The position numbers and the translations under genes are program-made. From Arthrobacter sp. C9C5 (GTDB taxonomy: Bacteria > Actinomycetota > Actinomycetes > Actinomycetales > Micrococcaceae), in NCBI RefSeq assembly GCF_013359735.1, contig NZ_JABFMX010000006.1, positions 69,990-133,989 on the forward strand: a stretch of 64,000 bases of DNA, read 5' to 3'. This document shows, piece after piece, positions 15,280 through 26,022 of the stretch. The notes below the pieces were generated by a model. The model saw only the letters and a program-made list of their open reading frames with translations, did not search any database and was not told where the DNA came from. Numbering within the stretch: position 1 is the stretch's first letter; the number at the start of each line of letters is the position of its first letter.

Positions 15280-15852
15280 TCAGTGCGAGTTGGCGTCGTC
15301 GCCGAGGTAATTGGCCATCAGCGGCTGGGTTGCGCGGCGCGTAATGGCGAGGGCCCGCTCAATGTTCCCGGCGACCGTCAGCTGTTCAAGGACTCCGGCA
15401 GGGTCGCTTGGGCCTGCGGGGCGGTGCAGGCTTTGGAGCATCTCCTCGTTGGCGCGGGCGGCCTCGCCGAGCCGGCCCATCAAGTCGCGCAGTCCATCCA
15501 GATGCTCCTGCAGGACGGTGGGCCACGACCCCTGCGGCGCGGCGGCAATCAGTTCAACCAGCGTTGCCTGCGCCGGCAAGCCCCATTCGGCCGCCACCGC
15601 CGCGGACTCGACATTGCGGGCCAGGGCTTCGAAGCGCAGGCGGTCCAGCACGGCTTCCACCTCGGAAGCGGTGAAGGTCAGCCAATGGATGTTGCCGGCC
15701 GCCACGTGCAGACGCTGGGTTTCCAACCTGAACAGGAGCAGTTCCAACTGCCGCCGTTCCTGCCACAGCGCCGCCGAAAGATCCCCTGCACCCATGGGCC
15801 CCATTCCCCCTGCCATCACGGCCAAATTACGGCTTCCCGCATTTTCCGCCAA
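15280..15852 (-). CDS. flgN: FlgN-family flagellar export chaperone
   Basis: FlgN-type chaperones escort the hook-filament junction proteins FlgK and FlgL. The 190-residue protein is helical, with the typical start of the domain at residues 25-55 (LSAALWQERRQLELLLFRLE then TQRLHVAAGNIHWLTFT) and a long C-terminal helix region. No other domain is seen. It is transcribed toward csrA and divergently from the sigma factor gene, unlike the rest of the cluster. FlgN families diverge strongly, so the call combines the helical pattern with the flagellar location. An alternative ATG lies 12 codons downstream. Confidence 0.72.
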   Translation of the reverse strand: MAENAGSRNLAVMAGGMGPMGAGDLSAALWQERRQLELLLFRLETQRLHVAAGNIHWLTFTASEVEAVLDRLRFEALARNVESAAVAAEWGLPAQATLVELIAAAPQGSWPTVLQEHLDGLRDLMGRLGEAARANEEMLQSLHRPAGPSDPAGVLEQLTVAGNIERALAITRRATQPLMANYLGDDANSH

Positions 15853-16020
15853 GCTTTTCCCTGAGGGTACACGCAGATTCCGGATCAGGTGATAGGTTTC
15901 GTTCTGGGTGCTGCGCCCGAGCTTCGAACACCGCCTCCCATGGGGGGAGTGCGGGACCGTTTGCGGGTGCGGCTCTCAGGGTTTTAAAGCTCCTGATCCG
16001 TCTCATGGGGGGACACACTA

Positions 16021-16839
16021 TTGAATCGCGTGGAACGCAATGAGATGGTCACCCAGCACCTTCCGCTGGTCGGCTATCTCGTCTCAGATTTGTGCTCGAA
16101 GGCGTCCCACCTCTCGCGCGATGACCTGGCGTCGGCTGGCGCCGTTGCTCTGATTACCTCGGCCGACTCCTTCGACCCTGACCTTGGCGTGCCCTTCGGC
16201 GCCTTCGCGCGCCGCCGCATCCTTGGCGCGTTCGCCGATGAGATGCGCGCCAGCGACTGGGCCACGCGCTCGGCACGCCGCCGGATCAAAGAGACCATGT
16301 CCGTCCAGGAAACGTTGGCGGCGGCTCTCGGACGCACGCCCTCCGTTGACGAGATCGCCTCCGCGCTCGGCGTCCAGCAAAGCGTCGTGGAAGCCGCCCT
16401 CGCGGACGCGTCGCGCACCCTCACGCCGCTCGACGACGCCGTCGTCGACACCCTCGCCGCGGAGACCCTGTCCCCGGAAAGCTCGGTGCTCGCGGATGAG
16501 CGGCTGCAGTACCTCCGTGCGGCCGTGAAGTCCTTGCCGGAGCGGATGCGCTACGTGGTCGAGGAGATCTACTTCGGCGACCGGACCGTCAAGGACCTGG
16601 CAGCCGAACTGGGCTCCACGCACGCCGCCGTGTCGCAGCAGCGCGCCGAGGCGATCCGCCTCATGCGTGACGGTCTCACCGCGCATTACGCGGATGACCC
16701 GGACCAGGGCTTCGAACCGCAGTCCCGGATCACGCCGCGCCGCCGGAACGACTACCTCGCCCAGCTTTCCGAGGCCACGGCCGGGGGGATCACCCGGGCC
16801 ATCTTCCCGCAGGGGCCGGTGCTGAACCAGGCCGTCTGA
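16021..16839 (+). CDS. fliA: FliA/WhiG-type (sigma-28) RNA polymerase sigma factor
   Basis: A 272-residue sigma-70 family protein without region 1. Region 2 is seen around LPLVGYLVSDLCSK and PFGAFARRRILGAFADEMRA followed by DWATRSARR, a pattern typical of FliA/WhiG. Region 3 (QETLAAALGRTPSVDEIASA) and region 4 with a helix-turn-helix (RTVKDLAAELGSTHAAVSQQ) follow. Such factors direct late flagellar genes. The TTG start at 16021 follows a GGGGGGAC ribosome-binding site; an ATG lies eight codons inside. A C-terminal extension of about 40 residues is unusual but not exceptional. It is divergent from flgN. Confidence 0.88.
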   Translation: MNRVERNEMVTQHLPLVGYLVSDLCSKASHLSRDDLASAGAVALITSADSFDPDLGVPFGAFARRRILGAFADEMRASDWATRSARRRIKETMSVQETLAAALGRTPSVDEIASALGVQQSVVEAALADASRTLTPLDDAVVDTLAAETLSPESSVLADERLQYLRAAVKSLPERMRYVVEEIYFGDRTVKDLAAELGSTHAAVSQQRAEAIRLMRDGLTAHYADDPDQGFEPQSRITPRRRNDYLAQLSEATAGGITRAIFPQGPVLNQAV

Positions 16840-16852
16840 GCCGACTCCGGGA

Positions 16853-16878
16853 AGCTTACTAAGGTTACTTAGTAAGCT
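16853..16878. promoter_or_regulatory. Perfect 11-bp palindrome upstream of dps
   Basis: AGCTTACTAAG (16853-16863) and its exact complement CTTAGTAAGCT (16868-16878) are separated by four bases (GTTA). It is strikingly A/T-rich for this region and lies about 95 bases before the dps start, just after the sigma-factor stop. The shape suits a dimeric repressor operator (MarR- or PadR-like), but it could also be a terminator for fliA. The following bases are AATCG, not a T-run, which favours an operator. Confidence 0.55.
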
Positions 16879-16971
16879 AATCGTGAAATTGCGCCGCGAC
16901 CATCGCGTGCGTCTGCTCCTTGGGGTAGCGTCTGAGGCATAACGCCAAGCCGTTCCTATCAAGGAGGATGC

Positions 16972-17454
16972 ATGAAAGCAACGCCCACCCTGACGAGCAA
17001 CCTGCAGGCCGTTCTCGTGGACCTGATCGAGCTCCACGTCCAAGGCAAGCAGGCGCACTGGAACATCGTGGGGACCAACTTCCGCGACCTTCACCTGCAG
17101 CTTGACGAGATCATCGAGGCAGCCCGCGGCTTTGCCGACGACCTGGCCGAGCGCATGCGCGCCCTCCACGCACTGCCGGACGGCCGCAGCTCCACGGTGT
17201 CCAAGTCCACCGCACTGGCGGAATTCCCGGCCGGCCTGATCAACACCAAGGACGCGATCGACAAGATCGTCGCCGCGCTCGAGGCTGCCGTCGGCACGAT
17301 GCGCAAGGTGCACGACGAGGTGGACGAGGAAGACCCCACCACCGCCGACCTGCTGCACGAGTTCATTGCCAAGTTCGAGCAGTACGCCTGGATGGTCAAC
17401 GCCGAAACCATGCGCGCCACCGCCAGCGTCACCACGCCGGACACCAAGAAGTAG
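16972..17454 (+). CDS. dps: Dps family DNA-binding ferritin-like protein
   Basis: Dps forms dodecamers that oxidise and store iron and protect DNA under starvation or peroxide stress. The 160-residue protein has the four-helix ferritin-like fold with the inter-subunit ferroxidase motif KQAHWNIVGTNFRDLH and LQLDEIIEAARGFADDLAER, then FIAKFEQYAWMVNAE. Length is typical. AAGGAGG directly before the ATG is a strong ribosome-binding site. It has its own upstream region with an 11-bp palindrome and ends at a strong hairpin, so it is probably monocistronic. Confidence 0.95.
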   Translation: MKATPTLTSNLQAVLVDLIELHVQGKQAHWNIVGTNFRDLHLQLDEIIEAARGFADDLAERMRALHALPDGRSSTVSKSTALAEFPAGLINTKDAIDKIVAALEAAVGTMRKVHDEVDEEDPTTADLLHEFIAKFEQYAWMVNAETMRATASVTTPDTKK

Positions 17455-17479
17455 GCGCTTACTTCTACGCGGTTTCCAC

Positions 17480-17515
17480 GCGTCCGACGCCGGGTTCCCT
17501 CCCGGCGTCGGACGC
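17480..17515. terminator. Strong hairpin terminator between dps and the MFS gene
   Basis: A perfect 15-bp stem (GCGTCCGACGCCGGG at 17480-17494, complement at 17501-17515) with a 6-base loop lies 26 bases after the dps stop and before the convergent MFS gene. Only a short T-run (ATTTAA) follows on the plus strand, a common form in high-G+C genomes. Confidence 0.75.
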
Positions 17516-17574
17516 TCGCATTTAACCCCTTGACAGGCGACGCAACCTGAACAGAGGTGCCCTGACGCCGGCGC

Positions 17575-19143
17575 CTAGTTCGCTGTCGGTACCTTGCGCA
17601 GCACGACGGCGGCAAGGACCGCGGTGCCGGCCATCAGCACCAGGGCGATGGCGGCCGTGATGTGCACGCCGGAGTCGAATGCGGCCCGGGCTGAGGCCAT
17701 CACGGCCTCGGCCAGCGGAGCCGGGAGGGCATGGGCCAGTTCGGCGGCCCCGGCGAGGGTCTCGCCGGCCTGGGCCGCGGCCTCCGCCGGTGCCGTCCCA
17801 GCGACGCCGGCGGGCAGCTGCAGGTTGCGCTGGTAGGAGGCGGTCAGGATGGAGCCGAGGATGGCGGTGCCGAGCAGGGAGCCCACCTCGTAGCCGGTTT
17901 CCGAGATGGCGGACGCTGCACCCGATTTCGCCGCCGGCGCCGCCCCAAGGATCAGGTCGTTGGAGATGGTCTCGGCCGCGCCGACACCCAGGCACAGCAC
18001 CAGCAGGGCGGCCAGCAGCACGCCGGGCCCGGCGCCGTGGTCCCCGAAGGCCACCAGGCCATAACCCGTAGCGCTGAGGAGCAGGCCGCCCGCCACCACG
18101 AACCCCGGACGGACCTTGCGGACCAGCGGGACCACGAGCAGCCCGGCGACGACGGTGGCGACGAGTGCCGGGATCATCGCCATGCCGGATTCTGAAGGCG
18201 ACTGCCCCTCTAGCAGCTGCAAATGCTGGGCGAGGAACAGGATGAAACCGTTGTACGAAAACAGGGCCAGGACGTTGGCGGTGATCGCGGTGCCGAAGAC
18301 CGGGTTGCCAAAAAGGCTGAGGTCCAACAGGGGAGCGGAGGACGCCGAGGCCGCCAGCCGGCGCTGCCGCCGGACGAAGGCGTACCCCATCAGCAGCCCG
18401 ATTCCGAGGGCCGCGAGCGGTTCCGGCGCCACGCCGTCGGTCGCCAGGATCTTGATGCCGTAGACCGCCGGAACCATGGCCAGCAGGGACAAGACGATGC
18501 TGGGCGCGTCCACCCTGCCCGGGTTAGGGTCCCGCGATTCCGGGATCAGCGCGGGGCCGAGGACCAGCAGGGGCAGGATGATCGGCACGGCGACCAGCAG
18601 GACCGCACCCCACCAGAGGTGCTCCACGAGCCAGCCGCCGAAGATGGGGCCCAGCGCGGCGCCGCCGGAGAAGCCTGCGGCCCAGATCGCCACCGCGAGC
18701 CGCCGCCGGTTGGGCTCCGGGAAGATATTGCGGATCAGGGACAGGGTGGACGGCATCAGCATGGCGCCGAAGAAGCCCAGCCCGGCCCGTCCCGCGATCA
18801 GCCACTCTGCGGTGGGCGCAAAGGCCGTCACCGCGGAAACCAGTGCGAAGCCGGTGCTGCCGACGAACAGCAGCCGGCGGCGGCCGAACCTGTCACCCAG
18901 ACTGCCCATCGCCACGAGCAGGCCGGCCAAGACCAGCGGATAGGCATCGACGATCCACAGCAGCTGCACGCCGGTGGCATCCAGGCTGCGGGCGATCGCC
19001 GGCAGGGCAAAGGTCAGCGCGGTGTTGTCCACGGCTACGAGCAGTACCGGGAACATCAGCAGCGACAAGGCCAGCCAGTCACGCCAGGGTGAGCGCGGGG
19101 CCGGGACGGTGCGGGTAGCTGCGGACAGGGATACGGTGCTCAT
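17575..19143 (-). CDS. MFS drug exporter, DHA2 (EmrB/QacA) type
   Basis: A 522-residue membrane protein with about 14 hydrophobic segments. The N-terminal half shows the DHA2 signatures: LLVAVDNTALTFALPAIARS in helix 1 and GSLGDRFGRRRLLFVGSTGF in the loop between helices 2 and 3 (the MFS GxxxDRxGRR motif). Motif C appears as LGPIFGGWLVEHLWW in helix 5. Members export cationic biocides or drugs using the proton gradient. It is divergent from a TetR regulator gene, and its start codon is 8 bases from a palindromic operator, so substrate-induced derepression is likely (the qacA/qacR arrangement). The substrate is unknown. Confidence 0.92.
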   Translation of the reverse strand: MSTVSLSAATRTVPAPRSPWRDWLALSLLMFPVLLVAVDNTALTFALPAIARSLDATGVQLLWIVDAYPLVLAGLLVAMGSLGDRFGRRRLLFVGSTGFALVSAVTAFAPTAEWLIAGRAGLGFFGAMLMPSTLSLIRNIFPEPNRRRLAVAIWAAGFSGGAALGPIFGGWLVEHLWWGAVLLVAVPIILPLLVLGPALIPESRDPNPGRVDAPSIVLSLLAMVPAVYGIKILATDGVAPEPLAALGIGLLMGYAFVRRQRRLAASASSAPLLDLSLFGNPVFGTAITANVLALFSYNGFILFLAQHLQLLEGQSPSESGMAMIPALVATVVAGLLVVPLVRKVRPGFVVAGGLLLSATGYGLVAFGDHGAGPGVLLAALLVLCLGVGAAETISNDLILGAAPAAKSGAASAISETGYEVGSLLGTAILGSILTASYQRNLQLPAGVAGTAPAEAAAQAGETLAGAAELAHALPAPLAEAVMASARAAFDSGVHITAAIALVLMAGTAVLAAVVLRKVPTAN

Positions 19144-19150
19144 GGAGGTT

Positions 19151-19176
19151 AACTTTACCGTCCAGACGGTACAGTT
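19151..19176. promoter_or_regulatory. TetR-type operator between MFS gene and tetR
   Basis: An inverted repeat with arms AACTTTACCGTC (19151-19162) and GACGGTACAGTT (19165-19176), one mismatch over 12 bp, contains the perfect core TACCGTC-CA-GACGGTA. It lies between the divergent start codons, 8 bp before the MFS ATG, where a bound TetR dimer would block transcription. Confidence 0.75.
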
Positions 19177-19199
19177 AAGAAATTCGAGTCCCGACAGGC

Positions 19200-19751
19200 A
19201 TGATGGGAGCCATGGCCAGAAAACCCGTAGCCCGCGAAGCCGTCCTCGATGCCTTCGAATCCCTGCTTATTGCGGAGGGTGAGCGCGCCGCGACGCTCGA
19301 CGCGGTCGCCCGGCTGGCCGGCGTCTCCAAGGGCGGACTGCTGTACCACTTCCCGAACAAGGAAGCCATGATCTCGGTGCTGCTGGAGCGGCTGGACCGG
19401 CTCCTCGCCGCGGACCTGGCGGCCATGGCCGCTGCACCGGAGGGAGCGGCCGCGTACTTCATCAAGTCCTCGGTGTGGGCGGATACCCCGCTGGACCGGG
19501 TCTTCGTGGCTGCCACCCGGCTGGCCGAAGTGGCCCACGCCGAGACCCTGCGGCGGATGGCCGGGGTCCAGGCGAGCTGGCTGGCGCTCCTTGCCGCTGA
19601 CGTGGGACCCGCCATGGCCAAGCCCGTGCTCTACATGGGGGACGGGCTGTACTTCAACGCGATGCTGGCGCGGGGGCCCGGCGAGGCGCCGGCAGAGGTG
19701 ACCGGCGACGTCGAAAGCCTGCTGGCCGCCGTCGAACGCCTGCGCAGCTGA
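19200..19751 (+). CDS. TetR family transcriptional repressor
   Basis: A 183-residue regulator with an N-terminal TetR helix-turn-helix (AVLDAFESLLIAEGERAATL, then DAVARLAGVSKGGLLYHFPN-KEAM) and a variable ligand-binding C-terminal domain. It probably represses the divergent MFS exporter gene and itself through the palindrome at 19151-19176. ATG codons at 19200, 19203 and 19212 are all possible starts; the homologous core begins at the third. The GLLYHF form of recognition helix is common in actinobacterial members. The inducer cannot be told from sequence. Confidence 0.92.
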   Translation: MMGAMARKPVAREAVLDAFESLLIAEGERAATLDAVARLAGVSKGGLLYHFPNKEAMISVLLERLDRLLAADLAAMAAAPEGAAAYFIKSSVWADTPLDRVFVAATRLAEVAHAETLRRMAGVQASWLALLAADVGPAMAKPVLYMGDGLYFNAMLARGPGEAPAEVTGDVESLLAAVERLRS

Positions 19752-19774
19752 GGGCCTCTAGGCCTGCCGGGCCG

Positions 19775-20653
19775 TCAGGTCGAGGCCGGCCAGTCGGAGC
19801 CAACAGCGAGCCAGGAGCGGTCGATGCCTTCCAGTGACGAAGCCGGAAGGGGGCCCCGGCTGGCGGCCGTGATGTTCGCGCGCAGGTGGGAGAGCTTGGC
19901 CGTGCCGGCAATGGCGGTGTCCACGCCGGGTGCGTACACCGTGAAGCGCAGCGCGAACTCGGCCCAGTCCATGTCCCCGGGGTCGAGTTCCAGGGCCCGC
20001 AGACGTTCCCAGTAGAGCTCCGCGTAGTTCCCGGTCGGCCGTTCAGCGAAGCGCCACGGCGCGTTCGCGATCGGGCGCTTGGCGATGACTCCCGGGCCGA
20101 GCCGGGGGCGGAGAACGTTTCGGAGATTCCACTGGTCGGCTATGTTGACGCTGGTTTCGATGGCGCCGAACCGGCCGGACTCCACAGCGAATGCGAGCGG
20201 CGCATTGTCTCCGCTGTAGCCGGCGACACCGATCTTGCCGGCGGCGACTGCCTGGTCCAGGGTGTCCTGCAGATCGCCGCGCCGCAGGATTTCAAGCGGG
20301 CATGAGTGCAGATAGAAGACGTCGATCCGTTCCGACCGGGTCAAGCGCAGGGACTGTTCGATACTCTCCAGCACGCTGCCCGGTGACCAATCCCGTTGGC
20401 CGTTGATCTTGGGCCCACCCTTTGTGGACAGTACGAATTCGTCCCGGCGTCCGCCGAGGTGCCGGCCGATGCGCTCTTCGCTCAGCCCGTAACTGGCGGC
20501 GGTATCGATCAGCGTGACGCCGAGATCCAATGCCCCGTTGAGCACCTCGGAGGCTTCGGCCTCGGTGACCTCACTTTCACCGATCTGGCCGGCACCGAGC
20601 CCCACTATGGAGACTTCCAGACCAGTGTTCCCGAATGGCCTTCGCTCCAGCAT
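19775..20653 (-). CDS. Aldo/keto reductase family oxidoreductase
   Basis: An NAD(P)H-dependent (alpha/beta)8 barrel enzyme of 292 residues. Catalytic tetrad elements are visible: Asp and Tyr in IDTAASYGLSEE, Lys in FVLSTKGG, His in VFYLHSCPLE. The start GLGAGQIGESEVTEAEASEV is typical of the galactose-dehydrogenase-like AKR branch, and the end (TAIAGTAKLSHLRANITAAS) forms the cofactor site. The ATG at 20653 has an excellent ribosome-binding site (AAGGAGA); the upstream open frame is not coding-like. It faces the tetR gene and is divergent from the glycine riboswitch. The substrate is unknown. Confidence 0.88.
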   Translation of the reverse strand: MLERRPFGNTGLEVSIVGLGAGQIGESEVTEAEASEVLNGALDLGVTLIDTAASYGLSEERIGRHLGGRRDEFVLSTKGGPKINGQRDWSPGSVLESIEQSLRLTRSERIDVFYLHSCPLEILRRGDLQDTLDQAVAAGKIGVAGYSGDNAPLAFAVESGRFGAIETSVNIADQWNLRNVLRPRLGPGVIAKRPIANAPWRFAERPTGNYAELYWERLRALELDPGDMDWAEFALRFTVYAPGVDTAIAGTAKLSHLRANITAASRGPLPASSLEGIDRSWLAVGSDWPAST

Positions 20654-20825
20654 AAATTTTCTCCTTGTGTAGTAACTCGCCCAGTAACCGCCCGCGCCGC
20701 CGCCTCTTGGCGACCGCTCTACCGTAACGCTGAAGCGCCCCGGGTGCCGGAGTTTGCGGACGTGCCTCCGGCATAGGACAATGGGAGTTGTGACTACGGT
20801 CACGAGCAATTGAATATGCCTTTGA

Positions 20826-21046
20826 TCTGCGGCGGGAGAGTTCTGCAAGTAGGTACAAGCAGGCGCCGTAGGAGCAAACCCTCCCCAGGAATCTCTCAGG
20901 CCCATGTACCGCCGCGGCAAGGCAACTCTGGAAAGCAGCAAGTGCGTCACGTGATGCGCTGTGCTCACCGACGGTGCAAGCGGAGCCTCGCGAAAGCGGC
21001 TGCGCGGAAACTCTCAGGTCCAATACAGAGCGGGGAGGAACCCGAA
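20826..21046 (+). ncRNA. Tandem glycine riboswitch controlling gcvPT
   Basis: Two consecutive glycine aptamers are recognisable. The first has GCGGCGGGAGAG, GCCGTAGGAGCAAACC, CCAGGAATCTCTCAGGCCC, CCGCCGC and the closing GCAAGGCAACTCTGGAAAGC. The second has CACCGACGGTGCAAGCGG, GGAAACTCTCAGGTCC and ATACAGAGCGGGGAGG. These are conserved gcvT-motif sequences, and the RNA sits directly upstream of gcvP. In this family glycine binding turns expression on. A weak promoter-like TTGTGA (20788-20793) with a GTGAC-N4-GTCAC palindrome lies just upstream. The rest of the 436-base gap (20654-21089) holds nothing else recognised. Confidence 0.95.
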
Positions 21047-21089
21047 TCAATGTGGCGTACCCTGCGCCGCCTTAGTTATGGAGTTCCTT

Positions 21090-23984
<2,895 letters not shown>

Positions 23985-23996
23985 GGACAGCCAACG

Positions 23997-25145
23997 ATGA
24001 CTGAGAACTACACAGCACTTTACGAAGAGCACAAGAAGCTCGGCGCCTCCTTCACGGACTTCGGCGGCTGGCAGATGCCGCTCAAGTACAGCTCCGAACT
24101 CGCCGAACACCACGCCGTCCGCAAGTCCGCGGGCTTGTTCGACCTCTCCCACATGGGCGAGGTCTGGGTCAGCGGCCCCGACGCCGCAGCCTTCCTGGAC
24201 TACGCCCTCGTGGGCAAGATCTCCGCCATGGCGGTCGGCAAGGCCAAGTACTCGCTGATCTGCAACGAGGACGGCGGCATCATCGACGACCTCATCACCT
24301 ACCGCCGCGGTGACGAGAAGTTCCTTGTCGTCCCCAACGCCGGGAACGCCAAGGTCGTCGCCGCGGCCCTGGCCGAACGGGCCGGTTTTGCCCAAGAAGG
24401 CGGGTTCCATGTCACGGTCCACGACGCCTCCGCCGAGACCTCGCTGATCGCGGTCCAGGGCCCCAAAGCGGAGGCCATCCTGCTCCGCCTGGTCCCCGCC
24501 GCGCAGCACGAGCTCGTCACCGGCCTGAAGTACTACGCCGCCGTCGACGTCCCGTTCATGGTCAGTGGCGCCAGCCAGGACCTGCTGCTGGCGCGCACCG
24601 GCTACACCGGTGAGGACGGCTTCGAAATCTTCGTCTCCAACGACGACGCCGCCGCCCTCTGGCAGGCGCTCATCGCCATCGCCGAGGACGGCGAGCTGAT
24701 GCCCGCCGGCCTGGCCTCCCGCGATTCGCTCCGGCTCGAAGCCGGCATGCCCCTCTACGGCAACGAGCTCTCCCTCGAAGGAGACCCGTTCGCCGCCGGG
24801 CTGGGTCCCGTCGTCGCGCTGTCCAAGGAGGGCGACTTCGTCGGCAAGGCGGCACTGGCCGCGAAGAAGGAAGCCGGCGCCGGTTCCACCGCCGGGCGCA
24901 AGCTGGTCGGGCTCAAGGGCCTCGGCCGCCGGGCCGGCCGCGGCCACTACCCGGTCCTGAAGGACGGCAACACGGTCGGCGAAGTCACCTCCGGCCAGCC
25001 CAGCCCCACCCTGGGCTACCCGGTCGCCATGGCCTACGTCGACGTCGAGTTCACCGAACCCGGCACCGCCCTGGACATCGACCTGCGCGGCAAAACCGAG
25101 CCGTTCGAAGTTGTCGCACTGCCTTTCTACAAGCGCCAAAAGTAG
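23997..25145 (+). CDS. gcvT: Aminomethyltransferase, glycine cleavage T protein
   Basis: GcvT transfers the aminomethyl carbon from GcvH to tetrahydrofolate and releases ammonia. The 382-residue protein has the GcvT domain (FTDFGGWQMPLKYSSELAEH near the start, then SAGLFDLSHMGEVWVSGPDA), the folate-binding GYTGEDGFEIF motif in the middle, and the GcvT C-terminal barrel domain (residues about 285-375). Length is normal. It starts 12 bases after gcvP and ends at a strong hairpin. Repeat elements separate it from gcvH, so gcvH may need a second promoter. Confidence 0.97.
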   Translation: MTENYTALYEEHKKLGASFTDFGGWQMPLKYSSELAEHHAVRKSAGLFDLSHMGEVWVSGPDAAAFLDYALVGKISAMAVGKAKYSLICNEDGGIIDDLITYRRGDEKFLVVPNAGNAKVVAAALAERAGFAQEGGFHVTVHDASAETSLIAVQGPKAEAILLRLVPAAQHELVTGLKYYAAVDVPFMVSGASQDLLLARTGYTGEDGFEIFVSNDDAAALWQALIAIAEDGELMPAGLASRDSLRLEAGMPLYGNELSLEGDPFAAGLGPVVALSKEGDFVGKAALAAKKEAGAGSTAGRKLVGLKGLGRRAGRGHYPVLKDGNTVGEVTSGQPSPTLGYPVAMAYVDVEFTEPGTALDIDLRGKTEPFEVVALPFYKRQK

Positions 25146-25158
25146 CCCTGCTGGGTCT

Positions 25159-25186
25159 GTCCCGGAGCCGTGGCTGGCTCCGGGAC
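25159..25186 (+). terminator. Hairpin after gcvT
   Basis: A perfect 11-bp stem (GTCCCGGAGCC at 25159-25169, complement at 25176-25186) with a 6-base loop lies 13 bases after the gcvT stop. No T-run follows, so termination may be partial. Confidence 0.55.
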
Positions 25187-25194
25187 CGTCCGTC

Positions 25195-25305
25195 TGGGTT
25201 TTCACGCGTGCTCGCTCGTTTTCCCGCCGTCCCCCTAACCTCGCAAGCTCGGTCAGGGAACCCCGACGGCGGTCACTCGCTTAGACGCACGCTTTCGAAA
25301 ACCCA
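25195..25305. repeat. Palindromic repeat E1 (with nested inverted repeats)
   Basis: Outer arms TGGGTTTTC (25195-25203) and GAAAACCCA (25297-25305) enclose GCGTGC/GCACGC (25206-25211 and 25287-25292) and an inner 8-bp pair CCGCCGTC/GACGGCGG (25224-25231 and 25265-25272). The CGCGTGCTCGCTCGTT and CGCTTAGACGCACGCTTTC segments recur at 25505-25540 in inverted orientation and at 27408-27457. E1 looks like a repeat-family copy with about 50 extra bases inside its loop. Confidence 0.8.
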
Positions 25306-25504
25306 GCCCGGCCGGCCCCTCAATGTCAGCTCACCTCCCGTTCCCATCACCTTGGGAGACACTTCTGAAAGCCAAAGGTGCTGGGGCCTATACCGCCTAC
25401 CGCGGCTCGGCCCTGGAAGATTCCAACGGCCATTGGTTCTTTCCGGAGAACTCCTGGCCCCGAAAAACTGAACTGGCCACTAGCGGCGGGGGCGCGTCAT
25501 CCGG
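25306..25504 (+). other. Intergenic segment with possible gene remnant between E1 and E3
   Basis: This is the central part of the 493-base gap between gcvT and gcvH. It lies between repeat E1 and inverted copy E3. A plus-strand frame from the ATG at 25323 reads MSAHLPFPSPWETLLKAKGA and then includes YRGSALEDSNGHWFFPENSW before running through E3 to a stop at 25565. The residue composition is less Ala/Arg-dominated than random frames here, so it may be a fragment of a former protein. No family is recognised, and no strong ribosome-binding site is seen. Confidence 0.3.
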
Positions 25505-25540
25505 AAGCGTGCGTCTAAGCGAGGAACGAGCGAGCACGCG
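25505..25540. repeat. Palindromic repeat E3 (inverted copy)
   Basis: Reads AAGCGTGCGTCTAAGCGAG followed by GAACGAGCGAGCACGCG, the reverse complement of the conserved outer halves of E1 without E1's inner loop. GCGTGC at the left pairs with GCACGC at the right. It ends about 100 bases before gcvH. Confidence 0.75.
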
Positions 25541-25638
25541 GAGGATGGCGAACCCCGCCGCGTAACCCGGCCACGGTCACTCCGTAACCCAGCCACAATT
25601 GATGTAGCCCACGACTTTCAAACGCAAAGGAAAAACAC

Positions 25639-26022
25639 ATGGCAAAAGTTGCCCCTGAACTGCAGTACTCCGACGAGCACGAGTGGGTTGCGCGGGAGGC
25701 CGGGAACGTTGTCTCTATCGGCATCTCCGCGGTCGCCACGGACGCCCTGGGCGACATCGTCTATGTTGACCTGCCCGAGGTCGGATCCGCGGTGACCGCG
25801 GGGGAGACCTGCGGCGAGGTCGAGTCGACCAAGTCCGTCTCGGACCTGTACGCCCCGGTCACGGGCGAGGTCACCGAAGTCAACCCCGCCGTCGTCGACG
25901 ACCCCGCGCTGATCAACAGCGACCCCTACGGCGCCGGCTGGCTCTTCAAGGTCGCCGCCGAAGCGGACGGCCCGCTGCTCTCCGCGCAGGATTACGCGTC
26001 CAAGAACGGCGGCGAACTGTGA
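25639..26022 (+). CDS. gcvH: Glycine cleavage system H protein
   Basis: GcvH carries the aminomethyl group on a lipoyl arm between GcvP, GcvT and the L protein. The 127-residue protein has the H-protein fold, with the lipoylation lysine in [20 protein letters not shown] and the conserved start [16 protein letters not shown]. Length is typical. AAAGGAAAA precedes the ATG. glyA begins within its stop codon (GTGA at 26019-26022), so the two are co-translated. Confidence 0.97.
   Translation: MAKVAPELQYSDEHEWVAREAGNVVSIGISAVATDALGDIVYVDLPEVGSAVTAGETCGEVESTKSVSDLYAPVTGEVTEVNPAVVDDPALINSDPYGAGWLFKVAAEADGPLLSAQDYASKNGGEL

Noticed and set aside
20961..21089. Upstream start for gcvP inside the riboswitch
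   Set aside because: The segment belongs to the second glycine aptamer; GcvP homology and a GGAG site point to the start near 21090.
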